A DNA stretch of 64,000 nt. It comes from Stropharia rugosoannulata (lineage: Eukaryota > Basidiomycota > Agaricomycetes > Agaricales > Strophariaceae). The DNA lies in contig JANCIK010000006.1 of assembly GCA_028532985.1 (NCBI GenBank), positions 2,232,001 to 2,296,000 of the forward strand. Direction: 5' to 3'. The position numbers and the translations under genes were made by a program. Below, piece by piece: positions 45,053-58,311 of the stretch (its first letter is position 1; each line of letters begins with the position of its first letter). The notes under the pieces were generated by a model. That model did not search any database, was not told where the DNA came from, and saw only the letters and a list, made by a program, of their open reading frames with translations.

Positions 45053-47753
45053 TTACTCGAAAGGCATCCCTTCGACAGCTTCAGAGAGCGACTCCCAATT
45101 GTTAGCTACGCTCTCGGCATATTCATGTTCTTCGCGAGCGAACTTCGTGACTGCCTGGGTCAAGAGTGCATTTTCCCTGTTGTGCAATACGACGCGGAGT
45201 TCATGCCACATACTGCATATCAAAGTAGAACATGAGCGAGTATTTGAGAAAAATAAACATATCGAGTAGGCATACCATGCACGAATGAAAACACGTCGAC
45301 TTAATTGGGCGGCAATCGTAGCCTGGTCCTTTTCGATCATGGCCGTCAACTTCTCGACTTCCTCTTGCCAGTGCTCCTTCTGAGCAGCACGGATACCATC
45401 GAGTTTCACTGAAGTCATCTCGATCCTCTTCTTGAGGCGCTCCACTTGATCAATGGACAATCTGTCGTGGCGGATGAACAGGTCGCGCGTTGCAATGTAC
45501 AGGTCTCGCTGCGCCTGTATAAAACCCGAAGTCAGCTAAATATTATTATTATTATGTCACGCCATCCGTTCTGCCTACCTTGAGACTCTCCAATGTCGTG
45601 TCCTGCTGTACCCTCGACTAAAAACAAGGATTAGATCCGTGAAAATCTGTGCATGAGGTGAAAAGCCTACCCGGATCTCCGCGATTTCAGAGTGCCGTTG
45701 GGCATGTGCTGCTACCTGACCGAGCCCAGCGCGGACGCCGTTCGACAGCTCGCAGTCGTCGCCCCGCCAACACGTCTCGTTGACCTCCATCACCGCCCTG
45801 AGCGTGTTCGTCAGCCGCGCGAGGTCGCCCTGCGGTTCGTGAGGTGCCCGTGCAGACGACAACAGGTGGAACGTGTCGAGGATCGAAGCCGAAAGGGACG
45901 CGTTCATGGGAGGTGCAGCGACGGGGCCGGTAGAACGTGCGGGGTGCGTGGAGGATGAAGAAGAAAGGGGTGGCAACGTGAGGTGAGTCGGCAGAAAAGC
46001 GCGACGTAGAGCTGGAGGTGATCGTACCGCAGCTGCTTCGCGTCTCTTTATTATCCGCTCTGCGAGTATGCATATCCGCTGCCACTGCTCGACGAGGGGC
46101 GAGATCTTGCCCCGCACCACGCTGCCGGGCCGAAAATCAGTGGCTGGTACAGGAACAGAAATGCAGCAACAGGCCCCTTACGCAAGCTTGTCCTCCAAAT
46201 CGCTCGGGATGGTCATCTCTTCGATTCTGTCGACGCGCTTCGAGGCAGACTCTTCCTCGATTGTTACAGCATTTTGCTTGCGCCAAGCTTCGAAGGAGGG
46301 TTCCGTGAGGAACACGTTCAGGACTCCGTCATCTTTTATGATGGGGTGGTTGCTACAGAAGCAGTTAAGTAAGACTTTCAAAAGAACATTGAGCAATGAT
46401 AACCGACACAACGAAATTGATGGCTCTTGCTAAACCTCGTCTATGGAACTAACATCAGAATAAAAAAGCATAATCAAATGTGAACAAAAATATCCCACCG
46501 CCTCTGTTCAAGGAACTGTTCGTCCGCTGAGGGGTTATCAGCGCTAATCAGCGGAGCGTACATGGAGGGGGCTTACCTCCGACACGTTTAGGTGGTAGGG
46601 CGGGGAAGAGGCGGAACGGATATCGTCTAACGAGCACATCCCAAAGAAAAACAAACTCGGAATAGCGCCGGGACACAGGGTGTGGTTTGCGCTACAACAC
46701 AGCCAGCGGCGAGCGCAGTTCAGCATCACATGCACACCAAAGAGAGCATGTATAGCTAAAAGAAAGACGCACATCCGAAATGACCTCGTATACGGTGTAG
46801 CGGTTGAGGATGAAGCCCTGCTGGCCGAGAATCGACACCTTGATGTTCTCCTGCTTCTTCCACCACTCGCTTGGCAGCCCTGTGCCCGCGAGCGACGATG
46901 TGGCGCCGTTAGGGAGCCCATCAACGCCGCCGAAGGGCGCCGGGCCACCGCTGGGCTGCGCAGCGGGAAAGCGCGCGGCAGCGTTCCACGGGTCGTCCGA
47001 CGAGTACGCGGGGAGCGGGGCGCGGATAGTTTGTGCAGTGCTGCGCCGCGGGGTCGAGGGTATGGCAGACATGGAAGGCTGCAGGCGGGTGAGGTCGAGA
47101 GCCGGCTCCGGGAGCGTGTTCTGCGACGACAGGGCGGCGACCTGCTCGATGCTTACATCTAGACAGGCGGTAGAATCAGTGCCTACATGAGCTTCCATCC
47201 GTGCTACTGCGTACCCTTCCCGGCCTGCGCAAGCGCCACAAGCGCGAGGGCAACGAAGAACTCGAGCTTGGAGACGCGCGGCTTGGAGCTGACGAGGCTG
47301 ACGATCTAAACGAACTGGGTTAATCATGCACTCAGTACTACGCTGGCGGACACGCCGACGCACCCTGTCTACGGTGCTAGCGGGGAGCGCAGATGTGTTG
47401 AGGACGCGCGATAACGCATTGACGGACGTCTCGCCGACGTTGGCCGGGTCGATTGCAGCATACGCTTTGTGATAAATTGTGGGCACTGTGGCATCCGCTG
47501 CAACCCACGGCATCAGCCCAGTGCTCCCTGCTGAGACTGCTGTGTAGTGTAGCTACGCACCGATGACTGCGCTGAAGATGGAGGGTGGCGCATGGGGCGC
47601 CGGCGTCGGTGTTGGACTGGGGGCGGCGCTCCAGGGGTCGAGCCCGTCGTCATAGACAGAGTTGGCCAAAGGGTTGTCGTCGACAAAGCTCCCGCCGAGG
47701 CCGGTGGACGTCGAGCCCGTGTATCGCTGGGCCGGCCGGGGAGCGTTGAACAT
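45053..47753 (-). CDS. MVP1: MVP1/SNX8-type sorting nexin
   Basis: This is a peripheral endosomal protein for retrieval of vacuolar sorting receptors; it binds PI3P. ATG 47753 gives MFNAPRPAQRYTG; only a GTG lies upstream in frame. An N-terminal EF-hand-like helical domain (IYHKAYAAIDPANVGETSVNAL) is followed by a Pro/Ser linker. The PX domain comes next (VSILGQQGFILNRYTVYEVISD, then RRYSEFVFLWDVLVRRYPF and LFPALPPKRVGG); its PI3P-binding RRYSEF arginines are intact. NHPIIKDDGVLNVFLTEPS and a C-terminal BAR-like coiled coil (VERLKKRIEMTSVKLDG, NNWESLSEAVEGMPFE) complete the family order. Many short exons; one donor in FVV/NHP is GTCGGT, chosen because it alone keeps frame. The 3' end converges with POL1, 287 bp apart. 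CBS lies upstream in the same orientation. Confidence 0.9.
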
Positions 47754-47949
47754 GGTGTTAGGAATAGAGTGTATATGGAAGCCGCTTAGCACTTGGTGGC
47801 TCCCACAATTTGATGGCACTTTGTGCACGCGGTATGCATCTCTTTGTCTGCGCAGAAGCCATTGATAACTGATACATAAGTAATACAGAGTTATGGTTCA
47901 CAAAGTAAGATATATAAAGGATGCATGATGTATAAGTAAGTTATTCTAC

Positions 47950-49539
<1,590 letters not shown>

Positions 49540-50413
49540 GCTGAGGGCGGGTGGAAGGAGAGGTGGTGGTGGTGGTTTGTAAAGAGGTGGATCGGTGGTG
49601 TGATTGAAATAGCAGGCCGAGGGCGCCAAGCGCACGGATCTTCGCGTGCGCCGCGCGATGCCGACGCTCTCTTCCGCCGGGCCGCCTATTTAGACCGTTC
49701 CTTGCATATGCTCCTGGCTCATACCTATGTTAAAATAAGCGTAGCACTTCGTGATCAACACATGAGAGAGGAATATGTGAATTCACGTTTGGCCTCGGTG
49801 AGCTCAAGAGGCAAACGGATGCGGGAAAAGTACATCGATGGCCTACTAAATACTGTGAAGTAATAATAGAATAATAGCTAGAACGTTTACAGAACAAAAG
49901 TGAGTGACAGGTAAGTAAGTAACAAAAATAGATTAAATGGACAATAACTCAATAATTGGGTAATGAATGGAAGAAACCTAGAAAGTACTCATTGCGTACG
50001 CTCGCAAAGCACGCCTGATGCGTCTAGAATTCCAACAACCTATAGGCTATATGAGCTGCCCTACGTCCTTTACCTGAACCCGCTGCACATATGGCCTGTA
50101 ATCTGTTACATGCGGCCAGTCACAACAGTCGCCCATGGCCGAGTTACCGATCAGGACAGCAGCGTGGTCAGCCCGAGCAGAGCGCGCGGCGGGCATCTCC
50201 CATGTCATCGGAAACACCGTTCACCGGAACAACATGAGAATAATATAATGGATGTATGAAGCGAGCAGAGTGAAGAGCCCAACCGAAAACAACATAGCCA
50301 AGAAAGTAGTGAATGGAGTGATTATACTGCACACAACAACATGGAAGATGTAGAGCTACCGCAATGAGGTCTACCGTGACTTGGACAAGTAAATTGCTGG
50401 TGTCTACCAGCGT
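49540..50413. other. Gene-free stretch upstream of CBS
   Basis: I see the presumed CBS promoter but no gene, RNA or repeat. The short plus-strand open frames here overlap the CBS start or lack any protein likeness. Confidence 0.4.
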
Positions 50414-51276
50414 CTACCGTGTAGCTAATTCTAGCTCAGCCAATTTAAGCTCCAACTGTGCAATTCTTTCGTCCTTCTGCGCAATTTTCTTGTTGTTCTC
50501 GATAATAGTCAGATTCTGCTTCTGAGTTTTCGAGTCTTAAACCTAACGTATTCTCATCACTACAGCCCATAGAGTAATACTACTCACCTTGTCCTGAAGG
50601 CTGAAATGTGTCCTTGTCCTGTTGATACGGACTAACCAATAGAGCAACATCGACAAGGAAAAGACCAGCATATATAAGAGAATGATTTTGTAGTTTCTAC
50701 TTTCCTCGAGGCCATTGCAAATATTGTGCTCTGAATCCTGTTCCCTTGATCCTGTAGTGCAGCCCGTACACTGACTGAAGTAGCAGACAAATAAGTAGGC
50801 AAGGCCACACGTGAAGTAGCTTTTCCGTGACTGCTCACGGAATGAATTCCGAATTCCCACCGCTTCTGGATCATCGTTCTGTCAATTGCTATTTCTCGTG
50901 GCCTGAAAGCGTTTCTCTTCAGCGTCATGTTCTTTGAAGTGCTTTTGTTTGACTGCTGTTGTGAAATCCCGGCTGTCGTTGTGCATACATGCCAACTCAT
51001 CTGACTACAAGCGAAATAGACTTGAATTAATAGTCCATAAGGCTATTAAATATCTAGAGAAAATAACAAAGAATAGCTGCAGCTTTAGTGACTGCTTCGA
51101 GTGTAGAATCCATTGAAATAACCGTTGCTTGAAGTAGCAATATATTTTCCTCATTTGGCCGGATCTGTCGCTTAGATGCGGCACTGGCACCTACTGCCGA
51201 ACAGTGCACGGACTCTCTAGTACTACTCTTTTCTTCTTCCGCCTCATGAACCGCGCTTCCACCACGGTGATCTGTA
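50414..51276 (-). CDS. Uncertain small gene with coiled-coil C terminus
   Basis: No known family is recognised. Coding-like blocks on the minus strand are: an acceptor-led segment from 51276 (DHRGGSAVHEAEEEKSSTRE, then ASKRQIRPNEENILLLQATV); an intermediate block of unclear frame around 50630-50860 in which one frame is hydrophobic; and a last exon ending at the stop 50414-50416 with NNKKIAQKDERIAQLELKLA, a clear coiled coil. A 50-nt intron with donor GTGAGT connects the last two blocks in phase. The 5' end is unknown and the middle splicing is a guess. It may be a real small protein or a decaying gene. Confidence 0.33.
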
Positions 51277-51601
51277 CCAAACACAGAAAATATTTCAGGG
51301 TAGGCTTAGAATGACGGCCTTCGTCATTTTAGTCTGCCCGCATGCTACTAACAGGCATACGGTTCACGCAGGAAAACTCTGGCAGAAGATGAGACAAGAA
51401 TATTTCGTATAGTGAAAATCACGTAGCCTGTTATTCTCTCTCGAGTCCATGACACAACAGCCTAGACGCCCTCAGAGCGATCCGGTCGCAATATCCATAA
51501 TTTATCTGCAGGCAGTATGCCTCGTCTCCTGAATCATCAATCATCTGAGCCGTTGCTGTTCCAAGTCCTCAAAATTCAAATATGTGTTACTATGATGCCG
51601 C

Positions 51602-53482
51602 TCAGTCATCACTGTACATATCAGACCCGCCATCGTAAATTGATTCATCCCATGAATTTTCGTCGTCTTCATCGTCTTCATCATCATCGCCATATTCGCT
51701 CATGAACATCTCATCCACAGCAGCATATATTTCCCCCCAGTCCCTTCCATCCCATACTACGTTTTCAATGTTTTGGCGCAGGAATTCAACATCTGATTTT
51801 TCCACTCCGATGCAATGCTGAATTATTATATGTGTTATTGCAGGTGCGTATGTTGCTCTCTTGACAAGACAGTTGCGTAGCTCCTTGACGTCTATGCCAT
51901 AGCCGGTTTCGGTGGGTTTACTTGTTGATCTAAACCTCACGCTGCAAAAACATATTGTGCTAAGTTTTGGTAGAAAGGATAAGATCTTCGCAGCATCCAA
52001 GGACACGTCGGTATTTGACAATGAAGATAGGAAGGTGCGAGTCATACCACCCTGCTCCGCGGTGTTGCGCGCGTCGTTCTCCGATAAGTTGATGTATGAA
52101 GTTTCAGGTAAGCTTCCGACAGTACGTTGTAGTGTGCTTGACGTGATATTGGAATAACTTCCTTCTAGGTGTATATGGGTAACTTGGGTCAAGTCAAAAC
52201 TTTTACTGTCCCAGAGACTGGATAACAGGAGGTTATCATCTAGAAGTTCAGCACCCACTTCTTTCCTTGTATTGTCCACATATAATAAACTCCAGTAAAA
52301 TGACGTTTGCAAGAGTCGAAAATCGCGGTCGGTGGTAGGAACACTGCTTAACTGGACCAGTGCCGATCGCTCAGCACCCCTGTCGTAACGCTGGACACGG
52401 AGAGAACGGAACTTTATATCAGAGATAGGGCGTTCATAGCAATCAGTAGCATCGGACATTAGTCTTATGAAATCATTTGTTGAGGGTGTTGAAGTGTTTG
52501 CAGCAATGCTGACGCTCGTGGAAGTCGATAGGGTTAGACTGCGCAAGAAAGCCTGGACCTCGCTCAGGTCAGACGTTATAGCTAGCCTAGTAAGTCGGTG
52601 TAAGGGCAGCCGCGGGAAGTAGGCTGTCGCATTATTGTCGTTTACCGGGAGAGCATCGTCTAACTGCAGATCAACGAGATCGGTAAGTCCACTCAACATA
52701 TCGTAAAGCTCGTTTGATGTTGGCCTATCTTTTCGCAAAATTCCACGTATTTTGACATGAGTAAGGTTCCTAAGTAGATGAGAATCCCATGCAATGGTGA
52801 CATAAGAAAGGTGTAATTCTTGAAGGCTGTGAGCATTAAGTAGACAATCAGGTGCCAGAATTGGCGCAGTACCTGGTGGGTAATGTGACCATCTATTTGG
52901 GTTGGAGGCTATAAGATGAAGTGATCTCAGTCGCGGTGCCCAAGTTGGCAAGGCATCCAGTATTGACTGGGCTTCGCAACCCATGGTGTCGAGCCATAGA
53001 TGCGCAATGCGTTCTCCGTGATAGCGAAAGATCTGCTCAAGCTTGCGGAGGTGTTTCAACCGCCAGGTGACATCAGACTCGTACGAGATTTTTATTGATA
53101 GGTTTGCAGATGATGATCTTGTGAGCATGTTGTTCACCCAGCGTCCGGAAATGTAGAATGTCGTAAATTGCGTCCACAAGTTTGGACTGCCCAATGCGAC
53201 GCTGCGCCAACGCCGGCTGACATGACTGACGACAATCCACCCTGGCGCGAAGATCAAAGGATCGTCTTCTGAGTCCTTTGTATCCATTGAGACCAGCCAT
53301 GAGAATATTGCGCAAAGGACTTCATCGGGGAGTGTTCCAACAGGCGTAAGTGTGTTCTTTTTCGATATTAAGACCCGGATCACTGCTTGTCTTTCGTCAA
53401 TATCTTGCTTTAGCTTGGCTATGACCGCCTTATGGACGTTGATTTCGTCATCGAGCGAGTTTACTTCACAGACCCTTGCCAT
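51602..53482 (-). CDS. F-box protein, 626 aa, intronless (paralog A)
   Basis: A single exon starts at ATG 53482. A short heptad-like coiled coil (VHKAVIAKLKQDIDERQAVI, about residues 15-40) leads into an F-box-like domain (LPDEVLCAIFSWLV, then WIVVSHVSRRWRSVALGSPNLW, about 50-105), the usual N terminus of mushroom F-box proteins, expected to bind Skp1. The rest is a leucine-rich alpha/beta region without clear LRR spacing. The C terminus carries a conserved QHCIGVEKSDVEFLRQ block, then WDGRDWG and an acidic tail rich in Asp (DDDEDDEDDE). It is the tandem paralog of 53899-55842. The substrate is unknown. Confidence 0.85.
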   Translation of the reverse strand: MARVCEVNSLDDEINVHKAVIAKLKQDIDERQAVIRVLISKKNTLTPVGTLPDEVLCAIFSWLVSMDTKDSEDDPLIFAPGWIVVSHVSRRWRSVALGSPNLWTQFTTFYISGRWVNNMLTRSSSANLSIKISYESDVTWRLKHLRKLEQIFRYHGERIAHLWLDTMGCEAQSILDALPTWAPRLRSLHLIASNPNRWSHYPPGTAPILAPDCLLNAHSLQELHLSYVTIAWDSHLLRNLTHVKIRGILRKDRPTSNELYDMLSGLTDLVDLQLDDALPVNDNNATAYFPRLPLHRLTRLAITSDLSEVQAFLRSLTLSTSTSVSIAANTSTPSTNDFIRLMSDATDCYERPISDIKFRSLRVQRYDRGAERSALVQLSSVPTTDRDFRLLQTSFYWSLLYVDNTRKEVGAELLDDNLLLSSLWDSKSFDLTQVTHIHLEGSYSNITSSTLQRTVGSLPETSYINLSENDARNTAEQGGMTRTFLSSLSNTDVSLDAAKILSFLPKLSTICFCSVRFRSTSKPTETGYGIDVKELRNCLVKRATYAPAITHIIIQHCIGVEKSDVEFLRQNIENVVWDGRDWGEIYAAVDEMFMSEYGDDDEDDEDDENSWDESIYDGGSDMYSDD

Positions 53483-53898
53483 CTGTACTGCTGACGCGCC
53501 TGGAGTTGGCCTGGAGGTGTTTTCACAATCACGATGTAGGTATTTCCAATGTTAGACTACTGTTCGCGTCAGGAATGATGGACTTTGTTAATCACTTCCT
53601 TACGACGAGAGAATTAAAGAGCAACTACAAGCGAAGTCGATATTGTGACAATGAATGGGCTTGGAATAGGCTTAGGCAAGTTGAAGTGGCACATTATATT
53701 ACGCATCAATGTTACGGTTGTTTGGATTACAAGTTGAAGTACTTCGACAACAACGGTAGAGTACCATAAAAATAGCCGACTCGTGAGTCGCTACAAAGTC
53801 GCTACATCTTGTCTTCGTTCATCAATCTTCATCAAATCGTTATGGTCGGTCTTCTTATATCCTCTTATGCTATCTGTGTAACATAGAGGCATTGGCGA
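53483..53898. other. Intergenic spacer between the F-box paralogs
   Basis: About 416 bp with no gene; it presumably holds the promoter of paralog A and the 3' end of paralog B. A plus-strand open frame here (about 97 codons) has no protein likeness. Confidence 0.4.
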
Positions 53899-55842
53899 CT
53901 AGTCATACTCATCACTGTGTACGTTGTATTCATATAGGTCAGATCTGTCATCATAGTCCCAGGGTGACTCGTCCTCGTCCGAGTAGCAGTCTTCATCCTC
54001 GTCCGAGTCGTCATCCACAAAGGTTCTCTGCCCCCAGTCAACGTTATCCCAGTCAACAGCTTTAACCTTTTGACGCAGGAGTTTCACGTCTGATTCTTGA
54101 ACTCCATAGCAGTAGTGCATTGTTATGGCCTTTATTGATGACATATGTGATGCTCGTTTCTTGATGCAATTATGGAGGTCGGCGAAATCTATATCGTATC
54201 CTGTCCTAGTGGTTGGTTGTGTCGATTTGAACCGAACACGTCCAAATTCTATGGTATCTAGCTTTGGTAAAGAGATTTGCGTCTGCGAAGATCTCGGCCC
54301 GACATGGTTTTCTGAGAGTAAAGACAAGAAGGTTCTACTTGTACTGCGCTGTGCACCACTAGTTTCTTCAGAGCCTTTGTTGTCGACACTCTCCGTTACA
54401 TGTATATATTTGACTTCCGGTAAGATTCCAATAGTTCGTTGCAATGTACCCAAGGTGAAGTACGATTGTTCCAGGTGCACGTGGGTGACATGGCGCAGGT
54501 CAAAAGTGTGACTATCCCAAAAGCTGGCCAACAAGTCATCGTCAGCTGGGCGTAAGTCGTCGCCCTCTCTGGCATCAGTATATATGAGACTCCAGAGACC
54601 TAACTGTTTGTCAGAAAAGGGATCATATCCTTGGCCAGTGAGAGGAAGTTTATGTAATTGCACCTGGAAAGCCTTTGTGGCAGACGACGTAGTCTTGACA
54701 TAGAAAGTTTGGAATGCTATATCAGATGCAGGAGAGAGATAACAACCAGTAACATCTGAAACAAGCTGTGCAAAATTCTGAGGGGAAGGAGTTGACGAGT
54801 GTGAGATAACATCAACATCAGTGCCCAGCGGAATAGATATGCTGGAGAAGAAGGCTTGGACCTCTCTTACTTCGCCATGAATACGCAGCCTAGAAAGTTG
54901 ACTGAAGCGTACCCGGGAAAAGTAAGATTTTGCATCATTGACATTGACGGGCAACACATCGTTCAACTGCAGCACCTGGAGCTCCGCCATTTTATTCAGC
55001 ATATCACAAAACTGGCGTGGTGTCGGCCTGTTTTCTCGTGGAATGGCGGATATGTTGAGATGAGTGAGGTTCGCAAACAGATGCGAGTCCCATGCTGGGG
55101 TGCAGAACGAAAGGTGTAGTTTACGGAGATTATGTGCATCAGCAAAGCAATCGGATGACAAGACTGGGAAAACCGATTCCGTCGACTCGACATCGTCCAT
55201 GAAATGACCAGACATGACTGCATTCCAGAACTTGAAGTCATCGCCTACCAGTCGAAGCAATTTCAAACGGGGCGTGGAAGTCGGCAAGAGCTTTAAAATT
55301 GACTTCACTTCAGGGCCCATGGTCTCCAGCCAAAGATGCACAATGCGGTCCCCATGAGCGAAAATCTGTTCGAGTTTGCGGAGATTATCCCAATGCCAGC
55401 CGCTATCCGAATTATATGCAATTCGGACTGAAAGGTCGGCAGTTGCTGATCTTTCAAGCATTGCCGTTAGCCAGGACTCCGAGATGTGAAATGTTGATAT
55501 TTCAGCCCATAGGCTTGCATTACCCAGTGCAACGCTCCTCCAGTGTCTGCAGATGTGAGTAACCACAATCCAGTCCGGCGCAAGTGATGGATGATTCCTG
55601 AAGAAGGATTTTATCTCGGACTGCATTAGACATTTGAATATGGCACAGAGGATGTCGTCGGGAAGCATTGCTACTGGTGTAAGCGCATTCTTCTCTGAAA
55701 TGAGTTTGCGGATCGTTGCCTGTCGTTCTTTAATCTGTTTCTCTAGAATATCGATGGCTGCTTGATGGGTTTCGATATCGCGGTTAATTGACTCTGTCAA
55801 GCCGTATTTCGAAGATTTGTCTTTTGGTGTGCTTGACTGCAT
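53899..55842 (-). CDS. F-box protein, 647 aa, intronless (paralog B)
   Basis: A single exon starts at ATG 55842. The architecture matches paralog A: coiled coil (IETHQAAIDILEKQIKERQA), F-box (MLPDDILCAIFKCLMQ, then WIVVTHICRHWRSVALGNASLW), a long LRR-like body (for example DAHNLRKLHLSFCTPAWDSH, compare NAHSLQELHLSYVTIAWDSH in A), a conserved MHYCYGVQESDVKLLRQK block and WDNVDWG, and an acidic, Tyr-containing tail. Side-by-side motif order and shared odd phrases show that A and B arose by tandem duplication. Both lack introns, which could mean an old retro-copy origin or simply family habit. Confidence 0.85.
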   Translation of the reverse strand: MQSSTPKDKSSKYGLTESINRDIETHQAAIDILEKQIKERQATIRKLISEKNALTPVAMLPDDILCAIFKCLMQSEIKSFFRNHPSLAPDWIVVTHICRHWRSVALGNASLWAEISTFHISESWLTAMLERSATADLSVRIAYNSDSGWHWDNLRKLEQIFAHGDRIVHLWLETMGPEVKSILKLLPTSTPRLKLLRLVGDDFKFWNAVMSGHFMDDVESTESVFPVLSSDCFADAHNLRKLHLSFCTPAWDSHLFANLTHLNISAIPRENRPTPRQFCDMLNKMAELQVLQLNDVLPVNVNDAKSYFSRVRFSQLSRLRIHGEVREVQAFFSSISIPLGTDVDVISHSSTPSPQNFAQLVSDVTGCYLSPASDIAFQTFYVKTTSSATKAFQVQLHKLPLTGQGYDPFSDKQLGLWSLIYTDAREGDDLRPADDDLLASFWDSHTFDLRHVTHVHLEQSYFTLGTLQRTIGILPEVKYIHVTESVDNKGSEETSGAQRSTSRTFLSLLSENHVGPRSSQTQISLPKLDTIEFGRVRFKSTQPTTRTGYDIDFADLHNCIKKRASHMSSIKAITMHYCYGVQESDVKLLRQKVKAVDWDNVDWGQRTFVDDDSDEDEDCYSDEDESPWDYDDRSDLYEYNVHSDEYD

Positions 55843-57276
55843 CCTGAGTAGTCTGCCCTCGGATCGGATGTTACGTTAGTACAACGACATGATTAGGTAC
55901 GCATAGCATCGATAATCACTTGTAAATCACAAGAAATTATGGTCAGCACAAGTGTCAAGTAGTAGTAGAGATTAATGCTTTGCTGTTGCAGTAGTTGTGG
56001 TAGTCTAGTTAAAAATGCCTTCAGTCACGACGTGACTCTAATGTATTGTTTACCTATATTTATGTGAACCGTGATGGGACCTATAAGGACCTCTGAGTCT
56101 GATTCAAATTCAAGCTTCAAGTTTGACTCTTTGACATATTTCGAATCAGCGACTGTAACACCCCATAATTTGATAGCCCATGACGACTTCATAAAGAACA
56201 CAAAAAAGATAGACAGTTCTCGGTGGCCCTTGGAATAAGCGTCATCAGAAAGTTGTCCATTTAGTATCCGGGTTTCTTTTGTTTTGTTCGGTTTTTCTGT
56301 TTCAGGAAACCGTACTTACATTTCAGCTTAAGATTAAGCTTCAGAAGCAGTTCAGAAGCACGATAATATGAATAGAAATGGTAATTATCAGGCTTGATTC
56401 CCTTTTTGGTTTCCGACCTGCCATACATATGTTTCCGAAGAAAGAAGTTTCCTGTTTTTTGCGGTTTTATTGCTGTTTCCAGGGTGAGAAACCGGAAAAA
56501 ACTAAATGGTTAAATTTCTGATGGTGTCTGAGTCTCTGTCGCCTACTCGGGTTGAACAGTGACCCTCGCAAACACGCTGGGTCTGTAGTATCATTGCACC
56601 GTCACTATATAAATAGATGAATAATTAAATACATACAGCAAACAGGTGGCAAAGGCAGTTCATAAAATAGAAGTTATGTACATAATATGTTGACATCAAG
56701 TCATGACACACTGGCAGTGGTGCGCTTGAATGACGGCGTCTGAATGCGGTGATATTTCAACACTCGGAACTATGTCCCGGGTGATATTGGCTGAGGGCCA
56801 ACTGGACTCAGTCTTGTAGTGTTCGAAAAAAATATTATATTTACTCTTCCAACTTATCCGATTTGAATTCGAAAGCAAGTACTTGGTACAAATTAGTATG
56901 TAACGCCTGCTCGTTAATCGGCTACTTCATACATCTGTATCCCACCATCACCGTCAGAACTATCACTGTCAGAACTACTATATCGCCATTTTGGGACGGA
57001 AAGGGCTCAGCTTCAACAAAGTCCGTTTCAATTTGAAGACTCCTAAGTTTTCACCCTTGCTTTGCCCACCGCTGAGATAAACACATGTAATTTTTTTTAA
57101 CAAAGTGTTTTGGGCTCTGGAGTCTTATTCAATGATACGAGCGTCACGGCTGACTCAAGCCGATCGCTTTGCGGTCTCTCAAGTGTTCGAATCAGACTGT
57201 TACTCCTTCACACTCACTATTTACCGTCATTACCAGAAGTAAAGTTGGACAGTCACCTTACGGACGCTCCGAATCA
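55843..57276. other. Gene-free stretch upstream of F-box paralog B
   Basis: This AT-rich region holds no supported gene. Between 56280 and 56510 short GTTTCC/GGAAAC words recur in both orientations, perhaps a decayed repeat. The sequence before 57277 is the likely promoter of the next gene. Confidence 0.4.
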
Positions 57277-58041
57277 ATGCCCATAGCAACATCATTAGAC
57301 ATGATGCTTCGACCTTCCGAGTGGAACATGACTTGCAGAGATCACGTCTCTACCGCTCGACAGCGTCATAATACAATCTTGCAGGACCTGTCCCCGGAAA
57401 CACGGGTTTTAACAACAACTAAAGAGCCCCCCGAGCCCAGTTCGAGTTCTCTTCGATGTCGTATCATACCCAACGGGTCTTCTTGCACGGCGCCACTTGC
57501 AAATCACGCCCGTGCCACTGATCGGAACGGCTGCGACAGAGGACACAAAACGACCTCCAGACCACGAAGGCGCAACACTATGGCGGATATGTCAGATATC
57601 CGTTCACAAAATTGGCCATATCTGTCTAACAGCTTCGATTTGACCCAACCTGCGCCCGTCTTCAACGCGGCTTCGGCTTCGCCTAGTTCCTCGATAATCC
57701 AAACCTCTGCTAATGAGTCTGTTGCATTCTCCAATGAGTCTTGCCCTGCACCGGTGCCCATACGTCGGAGAGGGCTGCATAAAAAACCGAGGTCATACGA
57801 CCTTCGTGACGATTTTGCTAATGACGAGCCAGCTGCCCGTGCAGCGCTGGAGGTTTTCCATTCTCGCCTGGCGGTTCCGGTGGTCACCATGTCCGAAACA
57901 CAAGGTGGTCCAGGTCAGCTTCACGATGCAAGGCTCACATGTCCTTCGCCGCAGTTGCATCGACATCGTTCATTTGAGCAGAGACCCGAAAGCAAAAGTA
58001 CACGGTCCTGGCCTTCGAAAGGGGGGCAATTACTACATTAG
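57277..58041 (+). CDS. Hypothetical Ser/Pro-rich protein, 254 aa
   Basis: The family is not recognised. The frame stays open upstream from 57169 without an ATG, so ATG 57277 is used; an upstream exon is possible. The product is Ser/Thr/Pro/Arg-rich, with basic patches (GHKTTSRPRRRN, RRRGLHKKPRSYDLRDDF) and a short ordered-looking segment (EPAARAALEVFHSRLAVPVV). No membrane or known domain is seen. A second plus-strand frame overlaps its end, so a 3' intron may be missed. It converges on TEL1. Confidence 0.45.
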   Translation: MPIATSLDMMLRPSEWNMTCRDHVSTARQRHNTILQDLSPETRVLTTTKEPPEPSSSSLRCRIIPNGSSCTAPLANHARATDRNGCDRGHKTTSRPRRRNTMADMSDIRSQNWPYLSNSFDLTQPAPVFNAASASPSSSIIQTSANESVAFSNESCPAPVPIRRRGLHKKPRSYDLRDDFANDEPAARAALEVFHSRLAVPVVTMSETQGGPGQLHDARLTCPSPQLHRHRSFEQRPESKSTRSWPSKGGQLLH

Positions 58042-58311
58042 GCAAGATTATAACTTGCAGGTTTGGGCGCTTATCGCTGTGTATCATTATGACGTCATAA
58101 TCTGGCATGTTTCGTTATACATAAACCATAAAGCGCTGCGTATAAACACCGGTGTTAACCTTACTAAATGTTAAATACTCGATTTTGGGATGAACAGATA
58201 TGTTAATACATTTCAGCAGAGTTAGGCTGCACTTTATCGATACAATCATCAATACCATCGGAGGATAGAGGAGAAACCTGCAATCAAAGAAAAATTCGAC
58301 GTTGTATGAAA

